DNA of 64,000 nucleotides from Natronobacterium gregoryi SP2 (GCF_000230715.2 NC_019792.1:3286001-3350000), one strand, 5' to 3'; shown: positions 53,660 to 62,899, numbered from the stretch's first letter. A program made the numbers and translations. Notes: generated from the letters alone by a model not told the origin.

Positions 53660-55009
53660 TTACGCGAGGTCTGCGTCGACGGCGTCGATCGCCTCGAACA
53701 GCAATGCCAACGCGAGGTCTATCTCGCGTTCGGTGACGTCAAGCGGCGGCAGCAGTCGCAGCGTCTTGTGCCCACACCCAAGCATAAGTAGCCCACGCTC
53801 GAACGCGGCTTCGACGACCGCCTCGCGCCGATCTTTGGTGTCGAACTCAATGGCAATCATGAGTCCGCGACCACGGACGTCGACCAGTTCCGTCCGGTCC
53901 TCGACGGCGTCCTCGAGTCGGCTGTGCAGTTGCTCGCCCCGATTGCGGGCGTTTGCGAGCAGATCCTGTTCGTGGATCACGTCGAACGTGAGCGCGCCCT
54001 GCATCGAGGCGACGACGTCACCGGCACCCCAGGTCGAGGAGAGTCGGCTCTTCTCCTCGGGGAAAACGTCGGACCGCGAGATGGTCGCGCCGACACGGAG
54101 CCCCTTCCCGGCCGAGATGACATCCGGCGTGAGATCGAGGTGGTCGACGCCCCACATCTCGCCGGTCCGGCCGAGTCCGGACTGGATTTCGTCGACGATC
54201 ACCGTCAGATCGTACTCCTCGCGGAGGTCCTCGAGGTCGCGCGCGAATCTGGGGTGGGCAGGTCGGTAACCGCCCTCGCCCTGGATGGGCTCTAAGATCA
54301 GATACGCGACTTCGTCGGAATCGATTACGCCTTGTTCGTCGTGGAGTTTGTCGGCGACGACGTTGCCGCCGGGGCCGTCGGTCAGCCAGCGACGTTCGTA
54401 CTCCGCTTCGGTCGTCGGGTAGGGGACGCTGACGATTCCGGGAACTTCGGGGAATCCCCGCCGATGGACGGACTTCGATCGGTTGAGCGAGAGCGCACCG
54501 AGCGTGCGACCGTGGAACGCACCCTCGGTGGTGAACCCGCGGTGACCACCCGACGCGTAACAGATCTTGATCGCGTTCTCGACCGCTTCAGCGCCGGAAT
54601 TCGAGAGAAAGACCCGATCCATGTCGTAGTGGTCGGTCGCGTCGACGAGTCGCTCCATCAACTGGCTCGGCCCCGGAAGATCGGGATCGGAAGGCGAGCC
54701 ACCGGCACTGACGTAGAAGTCCTGGCCCGCGATCTTGAGCGGATCGATCAAGTCGAACTCCTCGAGTCGCTTGCGGAGGACGGGATTGTTGTAGCCGAGT
54801 GGGGCGGCGGCGACGTGGCTCGTGAAGTCCATCAAGACGTTTCCGTCGACGTCAGTACAGAACGGACCGACCGCGTCGGCGGTCGTATCCCAAACGAACT
54901 CGTACACGTAGGTACTCGGTGCGGCGAATTCGTGGTGGTAGTCGACCCACTGTTTTGCTCGCTCGCCCGGTACCGTCTCGACGGTCGGCTCGATCGTCTC
55001 TCGGTCCAT
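53660..55009 (-). CDS. Class III pyridoxal-phosphate aminotransferase
   Basis: 449 residues. VFLSNSGAEAVENAIKICYA, FHGRTLGALSLNRSK, DEIQSGLGRTGEMWGVDHLD and the PLP lysine in VISAGKGLRVGATISRS give the fold. It resembles haloarchaeal 4-aminobutyrate/ornithine-type enzymes, but the amino donor is not identifiable. The start at 55007 (MDRETIEPTVETVPG) is taken over a longer frame that has no similarity. It converges with nothing and faces the MgtC gene, 47 bp away, same strand. Confidence 0.9.
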   Translation of the reverse strand: MDRETIEPTVETVPGERAKQWVDYHHEFAAPSTYVYEFVWDTTADAVGPFCTDVDGNVLMDFTSHVAAAPLGYNNPVLRKRLEEFDLIDPLKIAGQDFYVSAGGSPSDPDLPGPSQLMERLVDATDHYDMDRVFLSNSGAEAVENAIKICYASGGHRGFTTEGAFHGRTLGALSLNRSKSVHRRGFPEVPGIVSVPYPTTEAEYERRWLTDGPGGNVVADKLHDEQGVIDSDEVAYLILEPIQGEGGYRPAHPRFARDLEDLREEYDLTVIVDEIQSGLGRTGEMWGVDHLDLTPDVISAGKGLRVGATISRSDVFPEEKSRLSSTWGAGDVVASMQGALTFDVIHEQDLLANARNRGEQLHSRLEDAVEDRTELVDVRGRGLMIAIEFDTKDRREAVVEAAFERGLLMLGCGHKTLRLLPPLDVTEREIDLALALLFEAIDAVDADLA

Positions 55010-55056
55010 ACCCACACTTCGCTCCGGGGGATTAAAAGAATACGAGATTAGTTCGT

Positions 55057-56352
55057 CTAGATGACCAGAACGACGGACGCGACGGCACCACCGAGTAACA
55101 AAGCCGCACTGTATGCCGCGACTTGATTCCGGAAAACCTGATTCGCCGACGTCGTCGTCAACAACGCCTTGACGACGATACTCGAGACCGTCGCCAGCAA
55201 GATTCCGATCGTCGCTTCGGCCGGTCCCAACTGACCGCCGCGATAGAGAACGACCGCCGACGTGGTCGCACCCGCACTCGAGACAAAGCCGCTTGCAACG
55301 GCGGTCGCGTAGAAGCCGAGCGCGCCGAACCACTCCTCGGACAGTGACCCGAACACGAGCACGACCAGGAAGACCGCACCGAACGCGAGCGCGTTTTTCA
55401 TCGAGAACGGGCTCTCGAGGTCTATCGGTCCGGACTCGCTCCAGTCGGCGGTTGCGCCAGCAATGACGAACGCGACCAGAATGACCGCTCCGAGCGGAAC
55501 GATTGCCTCGACGAGCAGCGACTGATCACCCCCGATAGTGAACCCGACCGCGATGGCGAGGTTTCGTGCAGCCATCGCAGCGTTTGCAAGCAGAATCGCG
55601 GCGACGGCGTAGGACGCCGACTCCGGACGCTGGTTGACGTGATCGAGCATCGTGCCGACGACGGCAGTCGAAGACGCCAGGCCACCGAAAAAACCCGTCA
55701 CTGCGATTCCGCGCCCGCCGTACGTCGAGACAATCGCGTAGTTGACGATCCCGATCCCTGCGACGGCGACGACCATGAACCAGATGACCTGGGGCTCGAG
55801 TTCGAGAGTGATCGTTCCAAACTGGAGGACGTACTCCGCCGGCAACAGCGGGTAGACGACGAACGCGAGGATGCCGAACTCGGTCGTCGCACGCATCTCC
55901 TGTCTGGAGAACCCCCAGGCGAACTCGTGGAGCTCGCGCTTGAGGACGAGCAACAGCGACGAGAGAACGGCGACGGTCACACCCTCGATGATAAACTCCG
56001 CTGCGACGAGCGCGCCGACCCCGTAAGCCACGAGCATCGAAACCGACGTCGTCAGTGAGAGTCCGGTCTCCTCGTCGGCGCTCAACAAACCCTGGACCGC
56101 GAGCAACACCCCCTGGACGATTACGAGCAACCCCCCCAACACCAGCAGGCTCTCGCCGACGGCCGTCTCGAGGACGAGAATCGTAAAGACCGCTGCGAGA
56201 AGACTGATCAGCGAGAACGTCCGGATGCCGGCCGACTTCTGCGACCACTCGCGTTCCAGCCCGAGGAACATTCCGAGCGCGCCCGCAAGAGCAATCCGGA
56301 CGACCGTCTCCTCGAGCGGGGCGTCGACGATCTGCAGCGTGACCTCGATCAC
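55057..56352 (-). CDS. MgtC/SapB family membrane protein with DUF4010
   Basis: 431 residues, about 12 spans. The N-terminal MgtC part has LAGALGMFLGLEREWSQKSA GIRTF, the family signature, followed by DUF4010 (FGILAFVVYPLLPAEYVLQF, YGGRGIAVTGFFGGLASSTA). Members are membrane proteins of unclear transport role. Same strand as the aminotransferase and upstream of it. Confidence 0.88.
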   Translation of the reverse strand: MIEVTLQIVDAPLEETVVRIALAGALGMFLGLEREWSQKSAGIRTFSLISLLAAVFTILVLETAVGESLLVLGGLLVIVQGVLLAVQGLLSADEETGLSLTTSVSMLVAYGVGALVAAEFIIEGVTVAVLSSLLLVLKRELHEFAWGFSRQEMRATTEFGILAFVVYPLLPAEYVLQFGTITLELEPQVIWFMVVAVAGIGIVNYAIVSTYGGRGIAVTGFFGGLASSTAVVGTMLDHVNQRPESASYAVAAILLANAAMAARNLAIAVGFTIGGDQSLLVEAIVPLGAVILVAFVIAGATADWSESGPIDLESPFSMKNALAFGAVFLVVLVFGSLSEEWFGALGFYATAVASGFVSSAGATTSAVVLYRGGQLGPAEATIGILLATVSSIVVKALLTTTSANQVFRNQVAAYSAALLLGGAVASVVLVI

Positions 56353-56495
56353 TGACGGCTATTCACCGTGGTCGCACATAAGCGCCGTGCCAGGTTCAGC
56401 GGACGGAGAACGGCACAGCGTCGAGGATCGAAAGAGACGAACAGACGGAAAGTACGGTACGTCTACGCCGAGAAGACGTCGTCGGTCTCGAGCAC

Positions 56496-56771
56496 CTACA
56501 GGTCGACGTACTGGGCTTCCCACTCACGGCGTGCCTCGAGTTCGCGCTGGCCGCGTCGAGTAAGCGTGTAGAAGTTCGTTCGACGGTCGCGGCGTCCTTT
56601 CTCGACGAGTCCCTTGTCGACCAGGGTGTCGAGATTGGGGTAAAGGCGGCCGTGATGGATCTCTTTCTCGTAGTACTCCTCTAGCTCTTCTTTGATCGCC
56701 AATCCGTGGGGTTCCTCTTCGCCAGCGATGACGTAGAGGAGGTCACGCTGGAATCCTGTCAGGTCGTACAT
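56496..56771 (-). CDS. PadR family transcriptional regulator
   Basis: 91 residues: FQRDLLYVIAGEEEPHGLAI KEELEEYY, then the recognition and wing part IHHGRLYPNLDTLVDKGLVE and FYTLTRRGQRELEARREWE. Winged helix of the PadR type, dimerisation helix short. A compact haloarchaeal member. Upstream DNA to 57001 has no gene and probably its promoter. Confidence 0.9.
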   Translation of the reverse strand: MYDLTGFQRDLLYVIAGEEEPHGLAIKEELEEYYEKEIHHGRLYPNLDTLVDKGLVEKGRRDRRTNFYTLTRRGQRELEARREWEAQYVDL

Positions 56772-57001
56772 TGGGAAAGTACCACTCGTACTTACTGTCG
56801 AATTTTAATAAGGCTATCGGGTCAGTTCGATCGGAGACGGACTGTCGACTTCGACAGAGGCCCATACCGACTCCATCCGAATGATAACACCCATGACTGA
56901 TTGTGAGCGAAAGACACATAACGAGCTGTTCATGTTTAGGGTACGCGAGGTACGTTTCCGTATACTTACACTCGACGTGCCTCCGGCGCAGTCGTGTGGT
57001 T

Positions 57002-57087
57002 TCAGACGGAATGCTGTACCAATGTATCGGCGCGACCGCAGGCGGACTCGTGCTCGCGCCGGAACTGACTGACAGCAAACCGTATCA
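57002..57087. repeat. 86-bp imperfect palindrome, copy C
   Basis: TCAGACGGAATGCTGTACC to CTGACTGACAGCAAACCGT ATCA. Sister of copy B, sharing the GACCGCAGG centre. It lies in the 540-bp gap between the PadR gene and the small gene at 57312; no gene ends in it. Confidence 0.9.
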
Positions 57088-57116
57088 GTCGCCGTCGGAT
57101 CTGTCGACTGGCGAAA

Positions 57117-57244
57117 ACGAGCGCTGTCGCTCGTCGGTATCGTACGAAACAGGAAAGCAAATCGCGTGGCCAAAAACGCCACGCGATTGCTTGCCGCCCT
57201 GAATTGGTCCCCGCTGACGCTTCGGCCCTCCAAGCGAAGCGTCA
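57117..57244. repeat. Three consecutive hairpins, possible TnpB end remnant
   Basis: 57117-57134 (7 bp), 57155-57192 (15 bp with one bulge, AAGCAAATCGCGTGGC against GCCACGCGATTGCTT) and 57215-57244 (TGACGCTTCG against CGAAGCGTCA, 10 bp). GAAACAGGAA between the first two recurs in the intact tnpB 3' end at 49478. Probably the last piece of a tnpB element. Confidence 0.5.
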
Positions 57245-57311
57245 CCTGAACGATTCTGCTGGGAAAACTTAAATGTAACGGGATTGGTTGCCGTTCGAGT
57301 GAGTCCCGACC

Positions 57312-57458
57312 TCAGATATGTTCCTCCTCGAGCACCCAGCCAATCGCACGTTTGTAATAGGTGAACATTCGTTCGACGCCGTCGTGACTCATCTCCTCGC
57401 TCTCGAGTTGTTCTTCGAGGAACTCGTACTGCTCGCGGATCTCTTCTTCGTCGCGCAT
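57312..57458 (-). CDS. Small acidic protein of 48 residues
   Basis: MRDEEEIREQYEFLEEQLES then EEMSHDGVERMFTYYKRAIG and WVLEEEHI. ATG at 57456, TGA at 57312. Mostly helical and charged, with no membrane span or zinc motif. Third positions are GC-rich and the frame is clean, so it is probably real. Role unknown. Confidence 0.7.
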   Translation of the reverse strand: MRDEEEIREQYEFLEEQLESEEMSHDGVERMFTYYKRAIGWVLEEEHI

Positions 57459-57576
57459 AGTCGAACCTAGGGATCGAACGGCAAAAATGTGGTCGCAAGC
57501 CGACAGCTACGTCGTCGGTGATCGTTTCGAAAAAGCGGGGCCGATCGCTCCTGACTACGGAACGGGAGTAGCCGGA

Positions 57577-58224
57577 TTAGGTGCCGTCGTCCATCCCGTC
57601 GTCCTCGTCGTCCATCCCGTCGTCCTCGTCGTCCATCCCGTCGCCGAGCGTGAGTGTAACCTCCTCGTCGTCCCCGTCGATCGTGACTTCATCTTCGGTC
57701 TCTTCGTCCTCGTGCTCGGCGCGAACAGTGTAATCGTCGTTCGGGAGGTCCTCGAACTCGGCCTCTCCGTCACCGTCCGTCTCTTCTTCCATCGGGAACT
57801 CCGGCTCATCGTCCTCGTCGTCCATCTCGTCATCCATCTCGTTGTCCTCGTCGTCCATCCCGTCGTCCTCGTCGTCCTCGTCATCCATCTCGTCGTCCTC
57901 GTCGTCCATCTCGTCATCCATCTCGTCGTCCTCGTCGGCCGGTTGGACACCGACCGCAGCACCGTCGACAGGGTCACCCTCCTCGTCTTCGACGATAACG
58001 GTCAGTGTGAACGCCTCCTCTTCCTCTTCTTCGTCGTCGTCCTCCTCGTCATCTACCGGCTCTTCCTCGTCGTCTACCGGCTCTTCCTCGTCGTCCATAG
58101 GCTCCTCTTCATCGTCGACTGGCTCGTCCTCGGGGTCTTCGTCCGCACAGCCGGCCAGAACGAGTGCACTCGCGGTCCCTGCAGCAGCGACGAATTTTCG
58201 ACGGTTGAGTCTTTGATGGGACAT
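57577..58224 (-). CDS. Highly acidic repeat lipoprotein
   Basis: 215 residues. MSHQRLNRRKFVAAAGTASA and lipobox LVLAGC mark a Tat-type lipoprotein. After the Cys come four VDDEEEP units, an Ig-like module (FTLTVIVEDEEGDPVDGAAV, DLPNDDYTVRAEHED) and two blocks of DDEM/DDGM repeats, one inside the module and one at the C-terminus. The DNA is a short-period repeat of GTCGTCCTC type. Likely a surface protein whose repeats vary in number. Function unknown. Confidence 0.8.
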   Translation of the reverse strand: MSHQRLNRRKFVAAAGTASALVLAGCADEDPEDEPVDDEEEPMDDEEEPVDDEEEPVDDEEDDDEEEEEEAFTLTVIVEDEEGDPVDGAAVGVQPADEDDEMDDEMDDEDDEMDDEDDEDDGMDDEDNEMDDEMDDEDDEPEFPMEEETDGDGEAEFEDLPNDDYTVRAEHEDEETEDEVTIDGDDEEVTLTLGDGMDDEDDGMDDEDDGMDDGT

Positions 58225-58759
58225 ATTATTCGATAGAACGTTTCCGTGGGTTTCGGTGTGGCCTGCAACTGCCGTACGTTAATTACCTGTTGAACGGCGT
58301 TTAGGAAACTGTGACCGTCAGTGGCGACGAATCGTCCAACCGAGGCGATACTGCCTCCAAGAGCGATGGCAGCGGAAAACCAGCACTCTCGCCACTAGCG
58401 GGTAGTGGACAGACACTCTCTTCCGGCCGAAATTACGGATTCCAGGCAGATTTTGAGAGACTCTCCCGTGGGGGACTCTCACGGCCTCAGCCGTGGGAGG
58501 ATGGCAGGATTTGCGGTCCCCACGGGTCCCTGCGGGTGCAGTTCGCCGAACAAGTCACACAGCGACACCCCCCAATTGTGCCCCGTCGCCGTTCCGGCCA
58601 AAGGCGTGTACAGCGTCGTCCTCGCCGCGGCCGCCGCCTGACGATCGCACTCATCTATCGGGTGTTGCTGTGAGCCTGTTCACCAGTCGACCGATCAACG
58701 ACGTGACGCTCCCGCACGACTCCGTGGACTCTTTTGGGCTGGTAGCCGTACCGTCGCAC
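58225..58759. other. Gap upstream of DUF7117 gene, with a TnpB-type end hairpin
   Basis: 535 bp. At 58476-58499 CTCTCACGGC CTCA GCCGTGGGAG is a 10-bp hairpin of the kind that ends some haloarchaeal IS1341 elements. No tnpB coding sequence remains beside it. 58225-58470 holds nothing recognised and must contain the promoter of the acidic lipoprotein. No supported gene in 58500-58759. Confidence 0.45.
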
Positions 58760-59491
58760 ATGAAAATCCGGGGCGAGCGCGAGTGCAAGGAGTGTGGGAC
58801 CCGCTGGTCGTACTACGAAACCGCGAGCATCGACTGTCCAGCCTGTGGCAGCCTCCACAGTGTCGGCGTCGACGAACGGACCGAACACACCGACCGACAG
58901 GCCTCGTTCGACCTCACGCCCGTCCGGAACGACATCGACGAAGTTTCGACCGACGAACTCGCCGAGCGAGCGCGGGACCGCTGTCGCGAGTACGTTCGCC
59001 GGCGCGGATTCATCAACGCCGGCGAACTGCGCGACCTCGAGAACACGTATCTCGCCGCCACGGAACTGCTCCACGTCGCCGACGTCGTCGCTCGCGGGAT
59101 CGAACTCGAGTTAGCGGACCGCGAAGAGCTGTACTTTCTTTCCCTGCTCCGGGACGCCGACGTCGGTGACCGCCCATCCACCGATGCGGTCCCGGCGACG
59201 CTCGAGTCCGCCCGCGGACTCGCCTACGCGAACGCAGTCCGGGAGTACCGACGCGACGTTCGCACTTGGGCTGGTGAGCGCGACGCGAAACTCACGACGA
59301 ACGAACGCGGTGCACTCGAGACGCTCGGCGAACACGTCAAGCGACTTCGGATGCTCGACGGCGATGTCGATCCCCAGACGGCCGAACGGCTGGTCGAAAC
59401 GACCCGCGAACTGGCCGACGGACTCCGTGGCGACGAAGTGGCGTTTGCCCGGGCACAGGAAGGTCTCGAGAACCTCGCGTTCTCTCGATAG
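58760..59491 (+). CDS. DUF7117 family protein with TFIIB-type zinc ribbon
   Basis: 243 residues. MKIRGERECKECGTRWSYYE and SIDCPACGSLHSVG give two CxxC knuckles of a zinc ribbon in the first 40 residues. The rest is helical and charged (ELAERARDRCREYVRRRGFI, LESARGLAYANAVREYRRDV). Known only as a haloarchaeal family of unknown role. The repeat copy D starts 5 bases after its stop. Confidence 0.85.
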   Translation: MKIRGERECKECGTRWSYYETASIDCPACGSLHSVGVDERTEHTDRQASFDLTPVRNDIDEVSTDELAERARDRCREYVRRRGFINAGELRDLENTYLAATELLHVADVVARGIELELADREELYFLSLLRDADVGDRPSTDAVPATLESARGLAYANAVREYRRDVRTWAGERDAKLTTNERGALETLGEHVKRLRMLDGDVDPQTAERLVETTRELADGLRGDEVAFARAQEGLENLAFSR

Positions 59492-59495
59492 CGTT

Positions 59496-59581
59496 TCATA
59501 CGGATTACTGTAACAATTTACCGGCGCAACCGCCGCCCGGGTCGCGGTTGTGCCGGAAATGACTTACAGTAAACCGTATCA
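59496..59581. repeat. 86-bp imperfect palindrome, copy D
   Basis: TCATACGGATTACTGTAACA to GACTTACAGTAAACCGTATC A. First subfamily, nearly identical to copy A. It begins 5 bases after the DUF7117 stop codon and would fold in the transcript into a long hairpin, so it may serve as its terminator. Confidence 0.9.
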
Positions 59582-59764
59582 GCTCGGGGTGTGATGGTGC
59601 GATGAGGTGACCGTGCGCTCGGACGTTCTCTCGCCGCTTCGGGCTCGGTTTCAGAGCGCCACGGCGAAAGTCCCACGCTCTATGCGGAGATGGGGCCCGT
59701 CTAGCTGTGGGGACTCTCTTGTTTCGAACACAACCCTTTTCGACCGCCGGGCGTACCATCCAGT

Positions 59765-60835
59765 ATGGACGAAGACGCGGTTCTCGACCGCCTGCAGTCG
59801 GTCGACGACCCAAAGCTCGGGGACGATATCGTTTCACTCGGCCTCGTCAACGACGTCACCGTCGACGGCGACGAAGTCGAACTCGATCTCGCGCTTGGCG
59901 CGCCGTACTCACCGACGGAGTCGAACGTCGCCGCCGAGGTTCGTGAACTGTTATTGGAGGAGGGACTCGAGCCCGACCTCTCTGCGAGCGTTCCGGACCG
60001 TGACGACGCGAGCGGCGACGATCAGGTGCTCCCAAACGTCAAGAACGTCATCGCCGTCGCCTCCGGGAAAGGTGGCGTCGGCAAGTCGACCGTGGCGGTC
60101 AACCTCGCAGCCGGCCTCTCGCAACTGGGTGCCCGCGTCGGTCTCTTCGACGCGGACGTTTACGGGCCGAACGTTCCCCGGATGGTCGACGCCGACGAGC
60201 CGCCGATGGCGACCGAGGACGAGACGCTCGTCCCGCCCGAGAAGTACGGGATCAAGCTGATGAGCATGGCCTTTCTTACCGGCGAGGACGACCCCGTCAT
60301 CTGGCGCGGCCCGATGGTTCACAAAGTAATCACACAGCTTACGGAGGACGTCGAGTGGGGCCACCTCGACTACCTCGTCGTCGACCTCCCGCCGGGAACC
60401 GGCGACACGCAACTGACGATGCTCCAGACGATGCCCGTCACGGGCGCAGTGATCGTCACGACGCCACAAGACGTTGCCCTGGACGACGCGCGCAAGGGGC
60501 TCGAGATGTTCGCCAAACACGAGACCATCGTGCTCGGTATCGCCGAGAACATGTCGACGTTTGCCTGTCCGGACTGTGGCAGCGAGCACGATATCTTCGA
60601 TTCCGGCGGCGGCAAGGAGTTCGCCGAGACCCACGAGATGCCGTTCCTGGGATCGATTCCGCTCGATCCGACGGTTCGGGAGGGCGGCGACGGCGGCGAG
60701 CCGACCGTCCTCGGCGAGGGTGAGGTAAGCGACGCCTTCCGAGTCCTCACGGAAAACGTCGCTGACAACGTCGGGATCGTACACCGACGTGCCGTCTCGC
60801 AGGCCCACCAGAGCCAAGCCCCGTCCATGGATTGA
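59765..60835 (+). CDS. mrp: Mrp/NBP35-type iron-sulfur carrier ATPase
   Basis: 356 residues. N-terminal MIP18-like domain (residues 1-80: VLDRLQSVDDPKLGDDIVSL), then the ParA-like P-loop with GKGGVGKSTVAVNLAAGLSQ near 100, VGLFDADVYGPNVPRMV, VDLPPGTGDTQLTMLQTMPV and a CxxC, STFACPDCGSEHDIF, that binds a bridging cluster. It assembles and transfers [Fe-S] clusters. Five bases separate it from the next gene. Confidence 0.94.
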   Translation: MDEDAVLDRLQSVDDPKLGDDIVSLGLVNDVTVDGDEVELDLALGAPYSPTESNVAAEVRELLLEEGLEPDLSASVPDRDDASGDDQVLPNVKNVIAVASGKGGVGKSTVAVNLAAGLSQLGARVGLFDADVYGPNVPRMVDADEPPMATEDETLVPPEKYGIKLMSMAFLTGEDDPVIWRGPMVHKVITQLTEDVEWGHLDYLVVDLPPGTGDTQLTMLQTMPVTGAVIVTTPQDVALDDARKGLEMFAKHETIVLGIAENMSTFACPDCGSEHDIFDSGGGKEFAETHEMPFLGSIPLDPTVREGGDGGEPTVLGEGEVSDAFRVLTENVADNVGIVHRRAVSQAHQSQAPSMD

Positions 60836-60840
60836 GACCG

Positions 60841-61083
60841 ATGTCAGGTGACACTGCCAACCACGGAGACGAACGTTTCGAACCGGACACCGAACGCGTC
60901 GAACTGCTCCGGGATGTCGCCGACGAGATCCGCGACGAGACCAGCGAGAGCAAACAGCTCGCGAATATTCTCTACCGGACCAGCGACCTCTACGACGAAA
61001 AAGAGGAGACGACGCCCGAAGAGATCGTCCGCAACGTCAAATTCATCCTCGAGGTCACCGAACGCGGCGGCCTCGACGGATAG
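60841..61083 (+). CDS. Small haloarchaeal protein of unknown function
   Basis: 80 residues: MSGDTANHGDERFEPDTERV through LLRDVADEIRDETSESKQLA and EEIVRNVKFILEVTERGGLD. Mostly alpha-helical and acidic. The ATG at 60841 follows the mrp stop by five bases, so it is probably in the same transcript. A function in iron-sulfur assembly is only a neighbourhood guess. Confidence 0.75.
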   Translation: MSGDTANHGDERFEPDTERVELLRDVADEIRDETSESKQLANILYRTSDLYDEKEETTPEEIVRNVKFILEVTERGGLDG

Positions 61084-61129
61084 AGCAGCCGCGTCTCTTT
61101 TGAGCGCCGAACGCAGAGAAGAACACGAC

Positions 61130-61777
61130 GTGGACGCAAACCAGCACACTCGATCGAACCCGTACGGTATGGACGAGGAGTGCCGGAACTGTCCGGCGCT
61201 CTGTGAGACGCGAACCCAGGTCGTCCACGGCTACGGCGACGTCGGTGCCGACTTCCTGTTCGTCGGCGAACACCCGACCGCACGGGCCGACGACGTCGGC
61301 GTCCCCTTCCTCGTCACCGACGAGGAGACCGACGGCTCGGGAACCTCACTCCGGCGGGTTCTCGAGCGACTCGCACTCTGTGACGCTACTTCCCCAGACG
61401 ATCGCCCTGCCCTCGAGAACGCCTACCTCACGAACCTCACCCGGTGTCGCGATCCCGACCGTCGACCGACCGACGAGGAGATCGGTAACTGCGAACCCTA
61501 TCTCGACGCCGAGATCAGGTCGATAAACCCCGAGGTGCTGATTCCCGTCGGCGAGCGGGCGCTCGCGGAACTCGGCACCGAGTACACGACGACGCCAGCC
61601 GAGGAACTCGCTCTCCCGGAGGCCCACGCGACGACCATCCGGGGCCGCGGGTTCGCGCTCGTTGCAATGCTCGAGCCTCGAGACCAGACCGACGAGCAGA
61701 CCCAGGAGTGGCTCGAACACTTCGCGTCGCTGATGGCGTCGGACTATCGCCAGACGAAAGGACGGCGAGAACGGTAG
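61130..61777 (+). CDS. Uracil-DNA glycosylase family, iron-sulfur type
   Basis: 215 residues from the GTG at 61130 (or 202 from ATG at 61169). Cysteines in EECRNCPALCETR near the start and in TRCRDPD and GNCEPYLDAEIR fit the [4Fe-4S] ligands of type 4/5 enzymes. The active-site segment is FVGEHPTARADDVGVPF and the DNA-binding loop lies near MLEPRDQTDE. It removes uracil from DNA. Not every glycosylase motif is canonical, so a related hydrolase is possible. Confidence 0.82.
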   Translation: MDANQHTRSNPYGMDEECRNCPALCETRTQVVHGYGDVGADFLFVGEHPTARADDVGVPFLVTDEETDGSGTSLRRVLERLALCDATSPDDRPALENAYLTNLTRCRDPDRRPTDEEIGNCEPYLDAEIRSINPEVLIPVGERALAELGTEYTTTPAEELALPEAHATTIRGRGFALVAMLEPRDQTDEQTQEWLEHFASLMASDYRQTKGRRER

Positions 61778-62002
61778 TTACCAGTACGGGTTCTGTCGCC
61801 ACTGACTCGAGCGAGCACCGAGGAGGATCAGCGCGCCGACGACGACGATCGTTACTGCAAGCACGCCGATCGAGGGGACAAATAGGTCGCCGGGACTCTC
61901 GAGCAGGTAGCCAGTGACGAAGCCGTAGACACCCAGTACAGCCAAGAGCGCGACGACGAGCGCGCCGAACAGTCCAGTGATGGTGACGGTCCGATCGTTC
62001 AT
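61778..62002 (-). CDS. Two-span membrane protein of unknown function
   Basis: 74 residues with two hydrophobic stretches, TITGLFGALVVALLAVLGVY and IGVLAVTIVVVGALILLGAR, joined by GYLLESPGDLFVP. It converges with the glycosylase gene. No family recognised. Confidence 0.7.
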   Translation of the reverse strand: MNDRTVTITGLFGALVVALLAVLGVYGFVTGYLLESPGDLFVPSIGVLAVTIVVVGALILLGARSSQWRQNPYW

Positions 62003-62105
62003 ACGTCTCGCAACGAAGTCCGCAGGTATAGTTTATGTGGTACTTCGTCCACGTCTCGAGTGACTGAAACGCCGCGTTCAAGGGTCGTGATAGCGGAGTG
62101 CCCGT

Positions 62106-62876
62106 ATGATCGTCGTCGTTCCGGTCGATCCACCGCGAGAAGGACTCGTTCTGACGGGACTCGTCGAGTCGACGCCGCTGTCGGAAAACGAGGCAATCCA
62201 GTTGTACGAGGCTGCCGTCACCGACGTCGTCCGTACCGCAGTCGACAGCGGCGGCGACCTCCTCGTCAACTACAGGGACGAAGAGACGTTACCCGACGAG
62301 GTTGCGGACGGGGATTCGGAGGAGGCAGTTCGGGCGCTCGTCACCGATGCGCTCGAGGAGACCGACACAGATTCCGAAGCGGTCCGGTTCGAGCGCCAGG
62401 TCGGCTCGAGCAAGTCCGCACGAATCGGTAACACGGTGACCCACCTCCTCGAACGGGAGGGCGTCGACGGCGTGGGCGTCCTCGAGCCGACGGCACCGGC
62501 GGTCAAACGCTCGGACATCGACGGTGCGGCGATGGGGCTCCGTCGCCACGACGTCGTGCTCGGCCCGTCCTCCGACGGCCGGACGTACCTGGCCGCGTTC
62601 ACCGACCCGATCGACTTCGAAGACGCGTACGCGCCGTTCGAGTTCGCCACGCTCGCGAACCGCGTCGACGAGGCAGGACTCGACCTCGGGTTCGCACCGA
62701 TGGTGCCGACGCTCGCAACTCCTGGCGGCCTCCGGTCGACGATCGCGACGCTCGAAGCCCGCGCAGTGGCGAGTCGACTGACCGCGACTGCGACCGCGGT
62801 AGTCGTCGACGACCTCGAGATTTCGGTTGGAGAGGACGGCGACCTCGAGCGAGCGGAGACCGATAACCATTTTTGA
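62106..62876 (+). CDS. DUF2064-like glycosyltransferase-fold protein
   Basis: 256 residues. MIVVVPVDPPREGLVLTGLV, then VTHLLEREGVDGVGVLEPTA and GLRRHDVVLGPSSDGRTYLA recall the GT-A-like DUF2064 fold, in which the last block binds a nucleotide sugar. The DxD-like motif is not obvious. Role unknown. The tRNA-Ser gene follows 23 bp later on the same strand. Confidence 0.75.
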   Translation: MIVVVPVDPPREGLVLTGLVESTPLSENEAIQLYEAAVTDVVRTAVDSGGDLLVNYRDEETLPDEVADGDSEEAVRALVTDALEETDTDSEAVRFERQVGSSKSARIGNTVTHLLEREGVDGVGVLEPTAPAVKRSDIDGAAMGLRRHDVVLGPSSDGRTYLAAFTDPIDFEDAYAPFEFATLANRVDEAGLDLGFAPMVPTLATPGGLRSTIATLEARAVASRLTATATAVVVDDLEISVGEDGDLERAETDNHF

Positions 62877-62899
62877 GCGGACGGGGTACGTGGGAGTGA

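Noticed and set aside
56743-57078. Open frame across repeat copy C, with a twin at 41305-41526
   Set aside because: The shared sequence MLSVSSGA comes from the palindromic repeat itself, not from a conserved protein.
57590-58120. Short direct repeats resembling a CRISPR array
   Set aside because: They are codons for Asp/Glu-rich protein repeats without unique spacers; no CRISPR array was seen anywhere in the window.
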